64,000 nucleotides of DNA, from contig OY970171.1 in the NCBI GenBank assembly GCA_963707575.1, positions 806,001 through 870,000 on the forward strand, read 5' to 3'. Positions 7,973-15,358 of this stretch are shown piece by piece. The position numbers and the translations under genes were made by a program. The first letter of the stretch is position 1. The number at the start of each line of letters is the position of its first letter. The notes beneath the pieces are model-generated. The model ran no database searches. It was not told the origin of the DNA and was given only the letters and a program-made list of their open reading frames with translations. Source of the stretch: Gaiellasilicea sp963707575. Its GTDB lineage: Bacteria; Actinomycetota; Thermoleophilia; Gaiellales; Gaiellaceae.

Positions 7973-8248
7973 ATGACCACATGCTCCCACCTCGACCAGG
8001 TCACGACCGTCGCTCCGCCGGACCAGATCGCCGGGTGCGAGGAGTGCCTGAAAATCGGCTCCCCGTGGAGGCACCTGCGGATGTGCCAGACCTGCGGGGC
8101 CATCGGATGCTGCGACTCGTCGCCGAACAAGCACGCCAGCCGTCACGCGCACGAGCAAGGCCACCCGATCGCCCGCTCGATCGAGCCGGGCGAGGACTGG
8201 AGCTGGTGCTACGTCGACGAGGTGATGTTCCGCATCGTCCCCGAGTGA
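7973..8248 (+). CDS. UBP-type zinc finger protein
   Basis: 91 residues consisting of one zf-UBP domain. It contains the expected Cys/His ligands: CSHL near the start, CEECL, CQTCGAIGCCDSS and the KHASRHAHEQGHP histidine cluster. In eukaryotes this domain binds the free ubiquitin C-terminus. Stand-alone bacterial copies are common in Actinobacteria and have no established partner. It is cytoplasmic. There is no clear Shine-Dalgarno, and initiation may depend on coupling from the 17-residue upstream frame. A strong terminator follows, so the gene forms its own transcript. Confidence 0.85.
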   Translation: MTTCSHLDQVTTVAPPDQIAGCEECLKIGSPWRHLRMCQTCGAIGCCDSSPNKHASRHAHEQGHPIARSIEPGEDWSWCYVDEVMFRIVPE

Positions 8249-8252
8249 CGCC

Positions 8253-8280
8253 ATCGAGCCGCCCTGATGGGCGGCTCGAT
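8253..8280. terminator. 12-bp perfect hairpin terminator
   Basis: Arms 8253-8264 and 8269-8280 with a TGAT loop, between the convergent zf-UBP and haloperoxidase-like genes. It can serve both strands. Confidence 0.75.
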
Positions 8281-8308
8281 GGGATCCTGGCTCACAGTGG
8301 AACCTCGA

Positions 8309-9688
8309 TCAGCGGCGAGGTCCCTCGTGCGCCTGTCGCAGGAAACGGTTGACGGCGCGGTCGGCGATCCTCTCGCCGTGCCTCGTCCCCGTCTCGACCG
8401 CGTCGCGGAAGTGGAAGCCGACGTAGATCCGCGAGACCGCGTTCTCCTCGGCAGCGTCGGAGAAGCTCGTGAACTGACGCAGCGTTGGTGATGCATCACC
8501 GCACCTCTGTCCTGCCGGCAAGGTGAAGCTGCAGTTCGAGAAGCTCATCCGGTCGGTACCGAAGAACCGCTTCAGGACCTCCGCCGCAGCTCCGCCTTCG
8601 ACCGCGTGCCCGGAGTCGTAGTCGGGGATCGCCGGGGTCTCGACCAGCGGCGTCCACGACGGATCCGCGGTGGTCGCCGGATTGCCGTCGATTCCGGCAA
8701 GCCGGATCGCCGTCACCGGCCGCCAGAAGCGGTAGTGGTACTTCGCGTCCCAGGTGCCGATGTAGCCGTCCGTCAGTGCCAGATTGAGCAGGCCAAAGAG
8801 CCGCGCGCTCTCCCACGGGTCGAGCGCTTCTCGATCCGCGACCGTCCGCGCGATCCTGTTCCAGGCGAGCGGCGAGCTCTCGAGCCAGAACAAGGCGATC
8901 TCGGTCTGGTCGGCCGTACGGTCGCTGGGAGTGATGACGTCGTCGCCGCCGAGGCGCTTGACCTCGTTCACGTCCGCGGCGTACTTGCCGCTCGTGAGCG
9001 AGTACGGCGGGCCTGGCCGGAACTGCGAGCTGTCGTCCAGGACGAAGGGTGCGAGGTCGTCGCCCAAGGCCGGCGCGAACGCGAACGGCGTGCCCGGGGT
9101 GTAGCGGTACTCGCCCGGCGCCGTGCCTTCCTCATAGTTCGGATCCACGAGGGGCGTGTCGAAGCCGTCCTCGGAGCGGAGCGCGAGGATTGCCGCAGCG
9201 GCGGCGTGACCAAGGGCGACGCCCCGAGTCTTCGACACACCGTTCGCGATCATCCCGAGCGCTGTCGTGTAGTCCGCTTCCACGCTCGCGATGCCCGCGT
9301 CGATGCAGTCGGCCGGAAGGAAGAACGAGAACGAGCCCAGTACCGGCACGAGCACGTCGCGCGCGGCGGCCGCCACTGCGGCGTCGGGCGACGCTCCAGG
9401 CGCCGCGGTGAGGGACGCTGCGTAGGGACGCGAGCGCAGGTCGATGGCGTTCAGCGCGTCGTGGATCGCCACGTGCATCATCGCGTACATCCGGGCCTCC
9501 TGGGGGCCGTAGCCGCCCAGGAAGCACGCGGCGATCGAAGCCTCTCCGGCGTTCGCATTCCAGTCGGTGACGGCGTTTGCGCCCGAGGCCGGTTGTGAGG
9601 CTGTGGCACTGGTGAGAAAGACTCCGGCGGCGAGACAGATGAGCAGGCCGGACGATCGGATGGTGCGGAGCTTTCGGATCACGTTCAC
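8309..9688 (-). CDS. Secreted vanadium-dependent haloperoxidase/PAP2-family enzyme
   Basis: 459 residues from a GTG at 9688 with GGGAGGAGG upstream. An N-terminal signal peptide ends near residue 35. The C-terminal region carries the vanadate/phosphate-binding signatures of the superfamily: HYRFWRPVTAIR, then PDYDSGHAVEGG (the SGH of motif 2), then VGFHFRDAVETG with the last Arg/His-type element. The all-helical core and order of motifs match the bacterial vanadium chloroperoxidase-like proteins rather than the short membrane PAP2 phosphatases. It should act outside the cell, oxidising halide with peroxide or hydrolysing phosphoesters; sequence does not decide which. It is divergent from a LuxR-type regulator 123 bases away, a plausible controller. 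Confidence 0.82.
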   Translation of the reverse strand: MNVIRKLRTIRSSGLLICLAAGVFLTSATASQPASGANAVTDWNANAGEASIAACFLGGYGPQEARMYAMMHVAIHDALNAIDLRSRPYAASLTAAPGASPDAAVAAAARDVLVPVLGSFSFFLPADCIDAGIASVEADYTTALGMIANGVSKTRGVALGHAAAAAILALRSEDGFDTPLVDPNYEEGTAPGEYRYTPGTPFAFAPALGDDLAPFVLDDSSQFRPGPPYSLTSGKYAADVNEVKRLGGDDVITPSDRTADQTEIALFWLESSPLAWNRIARTVADREALDPWESARLFGLLNLALTDGYIGTWDAKYHYRFWRPVTAIRLAGIDGNPATTADPSWTPLVETPAIPDYDSGHAVEGGAAAEVLKRFFGTDRMSFSNCSFTLPAGQRCGDASPTLRQFTSFSDAAEENAVSRIYVGFHFRDAVETGTRHGERIADRAVNRFLRQAHEGPRR

Positions 9689-9811
9689 GGTTCGCCTCCT
9701 CCCGAGGCGGCCGAGTCGCCGGCGTGGCGGCACGCCCAATTCCTCTGCCCCCATGCTTCGCCTGGGCGCCGGTGGAGTCCATACGGGAATCGGCGTATCT
9801 TGTGATGGGCC

Positions 9812-10807
9812 GTGCCTGCACTCGCCCGAGGTGACGCGGAGCGGCTGCTCCGCTTCGTCGGCGAGGCCGAAAGCCTCGGTGGCGACGAGCCGTTCACGAG
9901 CGACCTGCTCGTCGAGCTCGGGCGACTCGTCGAGGCCGACGCGATCTGGTACGTCGAGCACGACTGGGTACCGAAGTACCTCGTCGAAATCGAACGAACA
10001 GGTGACGAGGCGTCGGACTACAACGAGGAGCTTTGCGTCCTCTACCTGAACACCCCTGTCCGCCGGCGCCGGCGGCAGGGAAACTTCGGCGCCCTCAAGC
10101 TCTCGGACTTCCAGACCCGACGCGAGCTGCACCGAACCCGCTTTTACGAGGTCGTGCTCCGCCCTCACGGTCACGAGCACGAGCTCGAGGTCGACATCCC
10201 CTCCCCGCCGTCCCACTGGAAAACGTTCTGCTTCGACCGGACCGACCGAGCGTTCAGCGAGCGCGACCGGCTCGTCCTCGACCTGCTTCAGCCCCACCTC
10301 GGCCGGCTCTGGCAGGCCGCGCGAACGCGGCGCGAGCTTGCAGCAGCTCTCGTCGGCCTCGACCAGGCGGAAGCACACGAGCCCCGCGGCGTGATGCTGC
10401 TAGGCGCACGCGACGAGGTCGAGTACGCCTCGGAGCCGGCACGCCGGCTCCTGCGCGAGTTCGCTCCAGACGAGGCACTGGTCGACTGGCTCGAGTCCGG
10501 ATGCCGACAACCGCTCGTCCACGGCGTGGGCGACCGCCGGCTGATCGTCGAGCGAGTCGGCGATGCACTGCTCCTGGAGGAGACGCGCCCCGATCTTGGC
10601 CTGACCGCACGCGAGTACGAGGTGCTCACCTGGGTCGCAAGCGGCCAGACGAACGCGGAGATCGCTCGCACTCTCTGGCTCGCGCCGAGCACGGTCAGCA
10701 AACACCTGGAGCACATCTACGCCAAGCTCGGCGTGCGGACGCGAACGGCGGCGGTTGCGCGATACCTTGGCTCGGCCCGCGAGGCCAGCGACGCGGAGAC
10801 GGTCTAG
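9812..10807 (+). CDS. LuxR-type HTH transcriptional regulator
   Basis: 331 residues. Residues about 1-170 have GAF/PAS-like composition but no recognisable ligand motif. A middle region (about 190-250) follows. Residues about 262-322 are a classical GerE/LuxR helix-turn-helix with LTAREYEVLTWVASG, NAEIARTLWLAPSTVSKHL and HIYAKLGVRTRTAA. It binds DNA as a probable dimer in the cytoplasm. The start is GTG 9812; a TATCTT at 9796-9801 may be its -10. It is divergent from the haloperoxidase-like gene, and its stop overlaps that of the convergent BNR-repeat gene in a shared CTAG. Confidence 0.85.
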   Translation: MPALARGDAERLLRFVGEAESLGGDEPFTSDLLVELGRLVEADAIWYVEHDWVPKYLVEIERTGDEASDYNEELCVLYLNTPVRRRRRQGNFGALKLSDFQTRRELHRTRFYEVVLRPHGHEHELEVDIPSPPSHWKTFCFDRTDRAFSERDRLVLDLLQPHLGRLWQAARTRRELAAALVGLDQAEAHEPRGVMLLGARDEVEYASEPARRLLREFAPDEALVDWLESGCRQPLVHGVGDRRLIVERVGDALLLEETRPDLGLTAREYEVLTWVASGQTNAEIARTLWLAPSTVSKHLEHIYAKLGVRTRTAAVARYLGSAREASDAETV

Positions 10808-11859
10808 CGGGAGCGGATCAGATACGCGACGCGGCCCTGGGTCCCTGACGCCCAGCAGGCGCGTCCGTCCGCGCAGTCGACGGTGTCGAAGCTGCCGTCG
10901 TCGAAGCGCACCCAGGTGTTCCCGCGGTCGTAGCTCACGTCGCTGCCGGTCGGCCCCACCGCCACGACCTCGCGACCGGTGACCCAGTGCGCGCCGGAGC
11001 GGTACTCGCCCGGCGGATCCGCTGCGAGCCGCCAGGTCGCGCCGGCGTCGTCCGTGAGCGCGACCGCATCCGGGGCCACCGTCGGTGCCGCGAAGTCCCC
11101 GCCCACCACGAGCCCGTGCCGTGGATTGCGGAACGCAAGCGCGAAGATGCCGGCGCTCGGGCCGCTCGGAACCGGCGTGGACGTGACCTCCCAGGTCTTG
11201 CCGCGGTCGTCGCTGTGGAAGACGCGCGCCTCGGCGCCACCGCCGGTCGCGAACCATGCGTCCTTGCCACCCGCGGAGACGAGGCACTGACCGCTCGCGG
11301 CGAAGGCGAACTCGCCGGGCAGGGCAGCGGGCATATCGGTCGCCACGACGCGCCAGCTCCGACCGCCGTCCTCCGTCGCGATGATCCGGAACTTGCCGTC
11401 GACCGGATCGGAGAGCGCGAGGCCGCGCTTGCGGTCGAAGAAGGTCATGCAGTCGTAGAAAGCGTTCGGGTCGTCGTTCGAGAACGTCTGCGTCCAGCTG
11501 GCGCCTCCGTCGGAGGTCACGTAGACGCGCGAGTCGGTGCCGTTGCCGATCGAGAGGATCACGGCGTTCAGGGCGTCGAAGGCTTCGATGTCGCGGAACT
11601 GGAGCGCCGAGGTGCCCGGGGGCGGCACGTTCTGCCACGTCGCACCGCGGTTCGTCGTGCGCAGCACGGTGCCGAGGCTGCCACTTGCCCACGCGACGTC
11701 GGCACTGACCGCGGAGAGGCCGCGGAGACCTGCCGTGGAGCCGGTCGGCGTCAGCTGCCAGGCGTAGTCCTTTTGGCCCGCGCCGAGCGCGACAGAGGCG
11801 CCGACGACTGCGACGATCGCTGCGAGCGCGACAATCCGAATCCTCACGGTCATCGACAT
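10804..11859 (-). CDS. Secreted BNR/Asp-box repeat protein (YCF48-like propeller)
   Basis: 351 residues with an N-terminal signal peptide (hydrophobic residues about 8-27, cleavage near ALGAGQ). At least five Asp-box blades are visible, each of the form S/T-x-D-x-G-x-T/S-W: SDGGASW, EDGGRSW, DDRGKTW, DDAGATW and YDRGNTW. This is the pattern of a beta-propeller related to sialidase BNR proteins and the photosystem II assembly factor YCF48. No sialidase catalytic arginines can be picked out. It probably acts outside the membrane as a binding or scaffold protein. The start is one of two nearby ATG codons (11859 or 11853). Confidence 0.78.
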   Translation of the reverse strand: MSMTVRIRIVALAAIVAVVGASVALGAGQKDYAWQLTPTGSTAGLRGLSAVSADVAWASGSLGTVLRTTNRGATWQNVPPPGTSALQFRDIEAFDALNAVILSIGNGTDSRVYVTSDGGASWTQTFSNDDPNAFYDCMTFFDRKRGLALSDPVDGKFRIIATEDGGRSWRVVATDMPAALPGEFAFAASGQCLVSAGGKDAWFATGGGAEARVFHSDDRGKTWEVTSTPVPSGPSAGIFALAFRNPRHGLVVGGDFAAPTVAPDAVALTDDAGATWRLAADPPGEYRSGAHWVTGREVVAVGPTGSDVSYDRGNTWVRFDDGSFDTVDCADGRACWASGTQGRVAYLIRSR

Positions 11860-11889
11860 AGCCAACTGTGCAGCGTTTAAACACGGTCG

Positions 11890-11923
11890 AGCGCGTTCGT
11901 GAGAGCCGACGCGCGGACTCGAA
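11890..11923 (-). repeat. Distal copy of tRNA-Thr 3' end (att-like direct repeat)
   Basis: 34 bases matching 15221-15254 at 33 of 34 positions and in the same orientation. It includes the last 20 bases of the tRNA-Thr gene (T-loop to discriminator) and 14 bases beyond it. No tRNA 5' half is present here. This is the geometry of an attachment-site duplication left by integration at a tRNA 3' end. Confidence 0.6.
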
Positions 11924-12037
11924 GGCGACAGCCCGCTCGCGAAGGCAGCGGGTGGTTCACCCTGCTGGGGTGATGCTGGGTTGACCCTGCAAGGTTGACG
12001 ATGCTTCCCGTCGTTGTTCGCGCGCCTGGAGGGTCGG

Positions 12038-12145
12038 ATGCCGAGGCAGTTCACGATCGACCTCGACATCCGCGACTCGGTTCCGGACTGGGATCCGTTC
12101 CTGCCTGGTACGCCTGTGGCTGACCGCGATGCGATGGCGGTGTAG
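12038..12145 (+). pseudogene. Sulfatase N-terminal remnant (35 codons)
   Basis: The frame reads MPRQFTIDLDIRDSVPDWDP and then a short unrelated tail to a TAG. The DIRDSVPDW block resembles the N-terminal segment that precedes the GAPNVVYIVLDD metal-binding strand in many actinobacterial arylsulfatases. Everything after it is missing, so this is a truncated leftover, not a functional enzyme. It sits just inside the att-like repeat at 11890-11923 and directly abuts the ThrE-like start at 12146. The assignment rests on recall of the family N-terminus and is uncertain. Confidence 0.4.
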
Positions 12146-13436
12146 GTGACGGAGCACTCGCCTGCACTGGAGACGGCACCGGGGAAGGAGCTCCTCCTCT
12201 TCCTCGCCGACCTGGGCGCCGCGCTCAGCGCCACCGGTGAGACGGTGGATGCGGTCGAGGAGCGCCTCGGCCTGATCGCTCGGGCCTACGGGCTTCAAGG
12301 AGGCGCGCTTCAGCGTCTTCCCCACCTCGCTCTTCCTGACGCTCGCCCGCGGCGAGGCCGCGACGATCGAACCGACGAAGCGGCTGTCGGCGACGCCGCG
12401 CCTCGACCAGATCGCTGCAGTCCATCGCCTCGCCGAGGAGGCGGAGCGCGGCGCGGTCGAGCCCGCGGAGGGCATCGCGCAGCTCGAGGAGATCCGCGCC
12501 ACGACCAGCCGCTTCGGGCCGTTGCCGAGCGTGCTCGGGTACACGACGCTGACGATGGGGATCGCGCTGATCCTTCGTCCTGCTCCACGCGACGTCGCGG
12601 CCGCAGCCGTCCTTGGCACCGTCGTCGGCGTGCTCCGGATGCTCGCGCACGGCCGGCGCTCGCTCGAAGTGCTGATGCCTTTCGTCGCCGCCTTCGCCGT
12701 TGCCGCGTTGAGCGCGCTCGCGGTGAAGCACGAGATCACCGATCCCGGCCTCCGGGCGATGATCGCAGCACTTGTCGTTTTCATCCCCGGCGTCGCCTTG
12801 ACGACGGCTTTCCTCGAGCTGACCGAAGGCCAGATGATCTCCGGCTCGAGCCGGCTCGTGTGGGCCGCGACCCAGCTTGGTCTGCTCGCGTTCGGCATCG
12901 TCGCGGGCGTGAGCGCAGCCGGGGTGCCCGCGGATCGCGCGTTCTCCAGCTCGGACGCGCTCCTTGGCAGCTGGGCGCCCTGGCTCGGCGTGCTGGTCTT
13001 CGGCGTCGGCGTCACGGTCGCCCATTCGACGCCGCCCGGTGCGCTGCCGTCGCTGCTCGTGGTGCTCTACGCCGCGTGGACGGGCCAGGTCTTCGGCGAC
13101 GCGCTGTTCGGCGCCTACTCGAGCGGCTTCGTCGGAGCGGTCGTGATGACGTTCGTCGCGTATCAGGTCGCCCGGTTCCGCTCGACGATGCCGGTGTACG
13201 CGATGTTCCTACCGGGGTTCTGGCTGCTCGTCCCCGGCTCGCTCGGCTTGATCGGGCTGACGACCTTCCTCGCCTTTCCGGACTCCGCCTCCGGCGCGGA
13301 CGTCTTCGCCGTGGTCGGCGCAATCGCAGCGGTCGCACTGGGCGTCCTCTGCGGCGTCGAGCTGCACCGCTGGCTGCTCGGGGCGGAGCGGCGTGCCCAC
13401 GCGGTCACACGACGCGTCAGGCCGCCCGATGGCTGA
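12146..13436 (+). pseudogene. ThrE-family threonine/serine exporter with one frameshift
   Basis: The first about 50 codons give the ThrE N-terminal segment (LADLGAALSATGETVDAVEE, then LGLIARAYGL). Near 12293-12300 the frame must shift by one base to continue as KEARFSVFPTSLFLTLARGE and on through LDQIAAVHRLAEEAERG. The rest of the protein, to 13436, has about nine to ten hydrophobic helices, as in the two-domain ThrE family (ThrE plus ThrE_2). An extra T in GGGCTTCAAGG would explain the break. Either the gene is inactivated or the base is a sequence error; everything else is intact. It would export Thr/Ser across the inner membrane. It lies inside the segment bounded by the tRNA repeats. Confidence 0.75.
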
Positions 13437-13830
13437 GCGCGCCGCGGACACGCTCGACGGCTCGTACGACGGCGGCAGCGGTCAGGACGGCGCTCCCCGC
13501 TAGCACGAGTACCAGCCCCGGAGCAGCGGACGCACCGATCGTCGCGCGCGCGTCGAGCCAGTTCTCGAGGGCCGTCCAGAAGATCACGAGCCCGCAGCCG
13601 AGAACGCCGATCACGCCGACCCACGAGCCGAGCATCCGGATCCAGACCAGAGCGAGCGCGGCCATGATCACCGCCAACCAGCCGTTGTTCGGCCCCTGTA
13701 TGCCGTCGAGCTTCACCGGGCCGTCGGCGACCCACGTCACGAAGACGCCGACCAGGACGGCGGCAACCGCGACCCTGCTCACCAGCCGCCACGTGGCCGC
13801 TCGGTCACGACGCACGGTAGGGTCGCTCAT
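13417..13830 (-). CDS. Small four-helix membrane protein, unknown function
   Basis: 137 residues with about four transmembrane segments: residues 15-35, 48-68, 70-90 and 105-125. There are no catalytic motifs. The C-terminus overlaps the 3' end of the convergent ThrE-like gene by 20 bases. The start codon is divergent from, and shares the palindrome CATG with, the start of the phospholipase D-like gene. A TAGCGT sits eight bases upstream of the start on this strand, consistent with a leaderless transcript. I do not recognise the family. Confidence 0.6.
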   Translation of the reverse strand: MSDPTVRRDRAATWRLVSRVAVAAVLVGVFVTWVADGPVKLDGIQGPNNGWLAVIMAALALVWIRMLGSWVGVIGVLGCGLVIFWTALENWLDARATIGASAAPGLVLVLAGSAVLTAAAVVRAVERVRGALSHRAA

Positions 13831-13831
13831 G
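13828..13831. promoter_or_regulatory. Shared CATG of two divergent start codons
   Basis: The plus-strand ATG (13829-13831) and minus-strand ATG (13830-13828) interlock in one CATG. TAGGGT (13818-13823) lies five bases before the plus start and TAGCGT (complement of 13839-13844) eight bases before the minus start. Each promoter therefore lies inside the other gene's coding sequence. Confidence 0.4.
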
Positions 13832-15181
13832 GGTGTCGACGCTAGCACTGGCTCGCGACGCGCCCAGGGACGGCGCGCTGCGGCGATCGCCGGACTCGTG
13901 CTCGTGGCGCTGTTCGTCGTCGTGTACCGGCAGGTGCTCGGGATCACTCAGCGGCCGAGTTGGCCGCCGCCGGCCGACGCGGTCACCTCCGCGGGCGCGC
14001 AAGAGGCGACCGAGGCATTTGTCGCCCGCGACGGCACCCGTCCGCACGATGCGGCGCTGCCGTTCGCATGGTCGACCGCGGCGACGATCGAGCCGTTGGT
14101 CGAGGGCGGGAGCTTCTTCCCGCGGATCTTCGCGGACGTGGAAGCAGCGCAAACGTCCGTGCACATCCTCATGTTCGGCTGGCGCGAGGGCGAGGTCGGG
14201 ATGGAGATGGCCGCGCTCCTCCAGCGCAAGCTCGCCGAGGGCGTCGAGGTGAGGGTGATTGTGGACGGCTTCGGCTCGCGCCCCTACAAGGAGGCGAACG
14301 AGATGTTCACCGGCCTCGCTGCCGCCGGCGCCGAGATCGTGGTCAACGACGTCTTCCCGCTCGACCGCGACGGTCTCTTTCCGGACAACCGGCACATCGA
14401 CTGGCGGCAGGATGAGGTCGGACGCGCCGACCACCGGAAGCTCTACGTGATCGACGGTGCTGTCGCCTGGACCGGCGGAGCCGGGATCGAGGATCACTTC
14501 AGGGACGGCCGCTTCCACGATCTGATGGTGCGGGTGACCGGCGCCGTCGTCCGGCAGGCCCAGGCCGCGTTTCTGACGAGCTTTCGGGGTCACGGCGGCC
14601 CGCTCGCGGCCGACCTCGCCGCGTACTTCCCGGAGCCCGACGACGTCGGCTCGACGCCGATCGCACTCGCGCAGGTGATCCCGGGCGGCCATGTAGCGGC
14701 ATCGCAGGCCGTTCGGGAGCAGATCGACGGTGCGCGCCGGCGGCTCGACCTGATGAACCCTTACGTCACCGACGCCGACATGATCGGCCGGGTCATCGCG
14801 GCAGCGAAGCGCGGAGTCACGGTACGTCTGGTCGTCTCGGAGACGTCGAACAACCCCCAGGCGACGGCTGCGCTCGAGCACTACTACGGCGAGCTGATCG
14901 AGGCGGGGGTCGAGCTCTGGGAGCTGCCCGGCACGGTCGTCCACGCCAAGGTCGTCGTCGCGGACGATGTCGTCAGCTTCGGCACCGTCAACCTCGACGC
15001 CTGGGCGCTCTACCGCAACTCGGAGATCATGCTGCTCGCGAAGAGCGCTGAGACGGCCGAGCTGCTCGAGGAGCGGCTCTTCGAGCCGGACATCGCCCGC
15101 TCGACGCGCGGCCTGCCGCCGGAAAGCGCGAGCGAGCGGTTCATGAGCCGGGTCTGGAGCGCCCTGGCATCGTTCCTCTGA
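13829..15181 (+). CDS. Phospholipase D-like / cardiolipin synthase-like membrane protein
   Basis: 450 residues. One transmembrane helix near the N-terminus (about residues 16-36) is followed by two phospholipase D half-domains. Both HKD motifs are complete: HRKLYVID followed by GG (about residue 198) and HAKVVVAD followed by FGTVNLD (about residue 373). This organisation matches bacterial cardiolipin synthase-type enzymes that join two phosphatidyl groups at the membrane, although a nuclease or phospholipase role cannot be excluded. It starts at ATG 13829. It is the last gene before the tRNA-Thr end of the repeat-bounded segment, 53 bases from the tRNA. Confidence 0.82.
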   Translation: MGVDASTGSRRAQGRRAAAIAGLVLVALFVVVYRQVLGITQRPSWPPPADAVTSAGAQEATEAFVARDGTRPHDAALPFAWSTAATIEPLVEGGSFFPRIFADVEAAQTSVHILMFGWREGEVGMEMAALLQRKLAEGVEVRVIVDGFGSRPYKEANEMFTGLAAAGAEIVVNDVFPLDRDGLFPDNRHIDWRQDEVGRADHRKLYVIDGAVAWTGGAGIEDHFRDGRFHDLMVRVTGAVVRQAQAAFLTSFRGHGGPLAADLAAYFPEPDDVGSTPIALAQVIPGGHVAASQAVREQIDGARRRLDLMNPYVTDADMIGRVIAAAKRGVTVRLVVSETSNNPQATAALEHYYGELIEAGVELWELPGTVVHAKVVVADDVVSFGTVNLDAWALYRNSEIMLLAKSAETAELLEERLFEPDIARSTRGLPPESASERFMSRVWSALASFL

Positions 15182-15220
15182 CGGGGTCGCCGGGCGGCCC
15201 GTGTTCACCCAGCGCTTTCC

Positions 15221-15254
15221 AGCGCCTTCGTGAGAGCCGACGCGCGGACTCGAA
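15221..15254 (-). repeat. tRNA-proximal copy of 34-bp att-like repeat
   Basis: Contains the final 20 bases of tRNA-Thr and 14 flanking bases. It is matched by 11890-11923 with a single G/C difference. The element implied between the copies is about 3.3 kb and lies downstream of the tRNA 3' end. Confidence 0.6.
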
Positions 15255-15307
15255 CCGCGGACCCCTTCATTACGAGTGAAGTGCTCTACCAGCTGAGCTA
15301 CGTCGGC
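15235..15307 (-). tRNA. tRNA-Thr (anticodon CGU)
   Basis: A 73-base cloverleaf folds perfectly. Acceptor GCCGACG pairs with CGTCGGC and the discriminator is T. The D-arm is GCTC-AGCTGGTA-GAGC, the anticodon arm CTTCA-CTCGTAA-TGAAG with anticodon CGT, and the T-arm CGCGG-TTCGAGT-CCGCG. CCA is not encoded. It reads ACG codons, which are frequent in this high-GC genome. Its 3' end is duplicated at 11890-11923. Confidence 0.96.
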
Positions 15308-15320
15308 CGGGGACGGTCTG

Positions 15321-15326
15321 AGTGTA
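15321..15326 (-). promoter_or_regulatory. -10 (TACACT) of tRNA-Thr
   Basis: TACACT lies 13 bases before the mature tRNA 5' end, placing the transcription start about six bases upstream of the tRNA. Confidence 0.5.
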
Positions 15327-15358
15327 GCCGTGCTCGCCGGCGGTGAGCAGGCTCGGAG

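Noticed and set aside
13805..15208. 467-codon minus-strand frame opposite the PLD-like gene
   Set aside because: The plus strand has both complete HKD motifs; the antisense frame is Arg/His/Glu-rich and without a domain.
11924..15220. Intact integrative element with its own integrase
   Set aside because: No recombinase, replication or transfer gene lies between the repeats, so only a remnant can be claimed.
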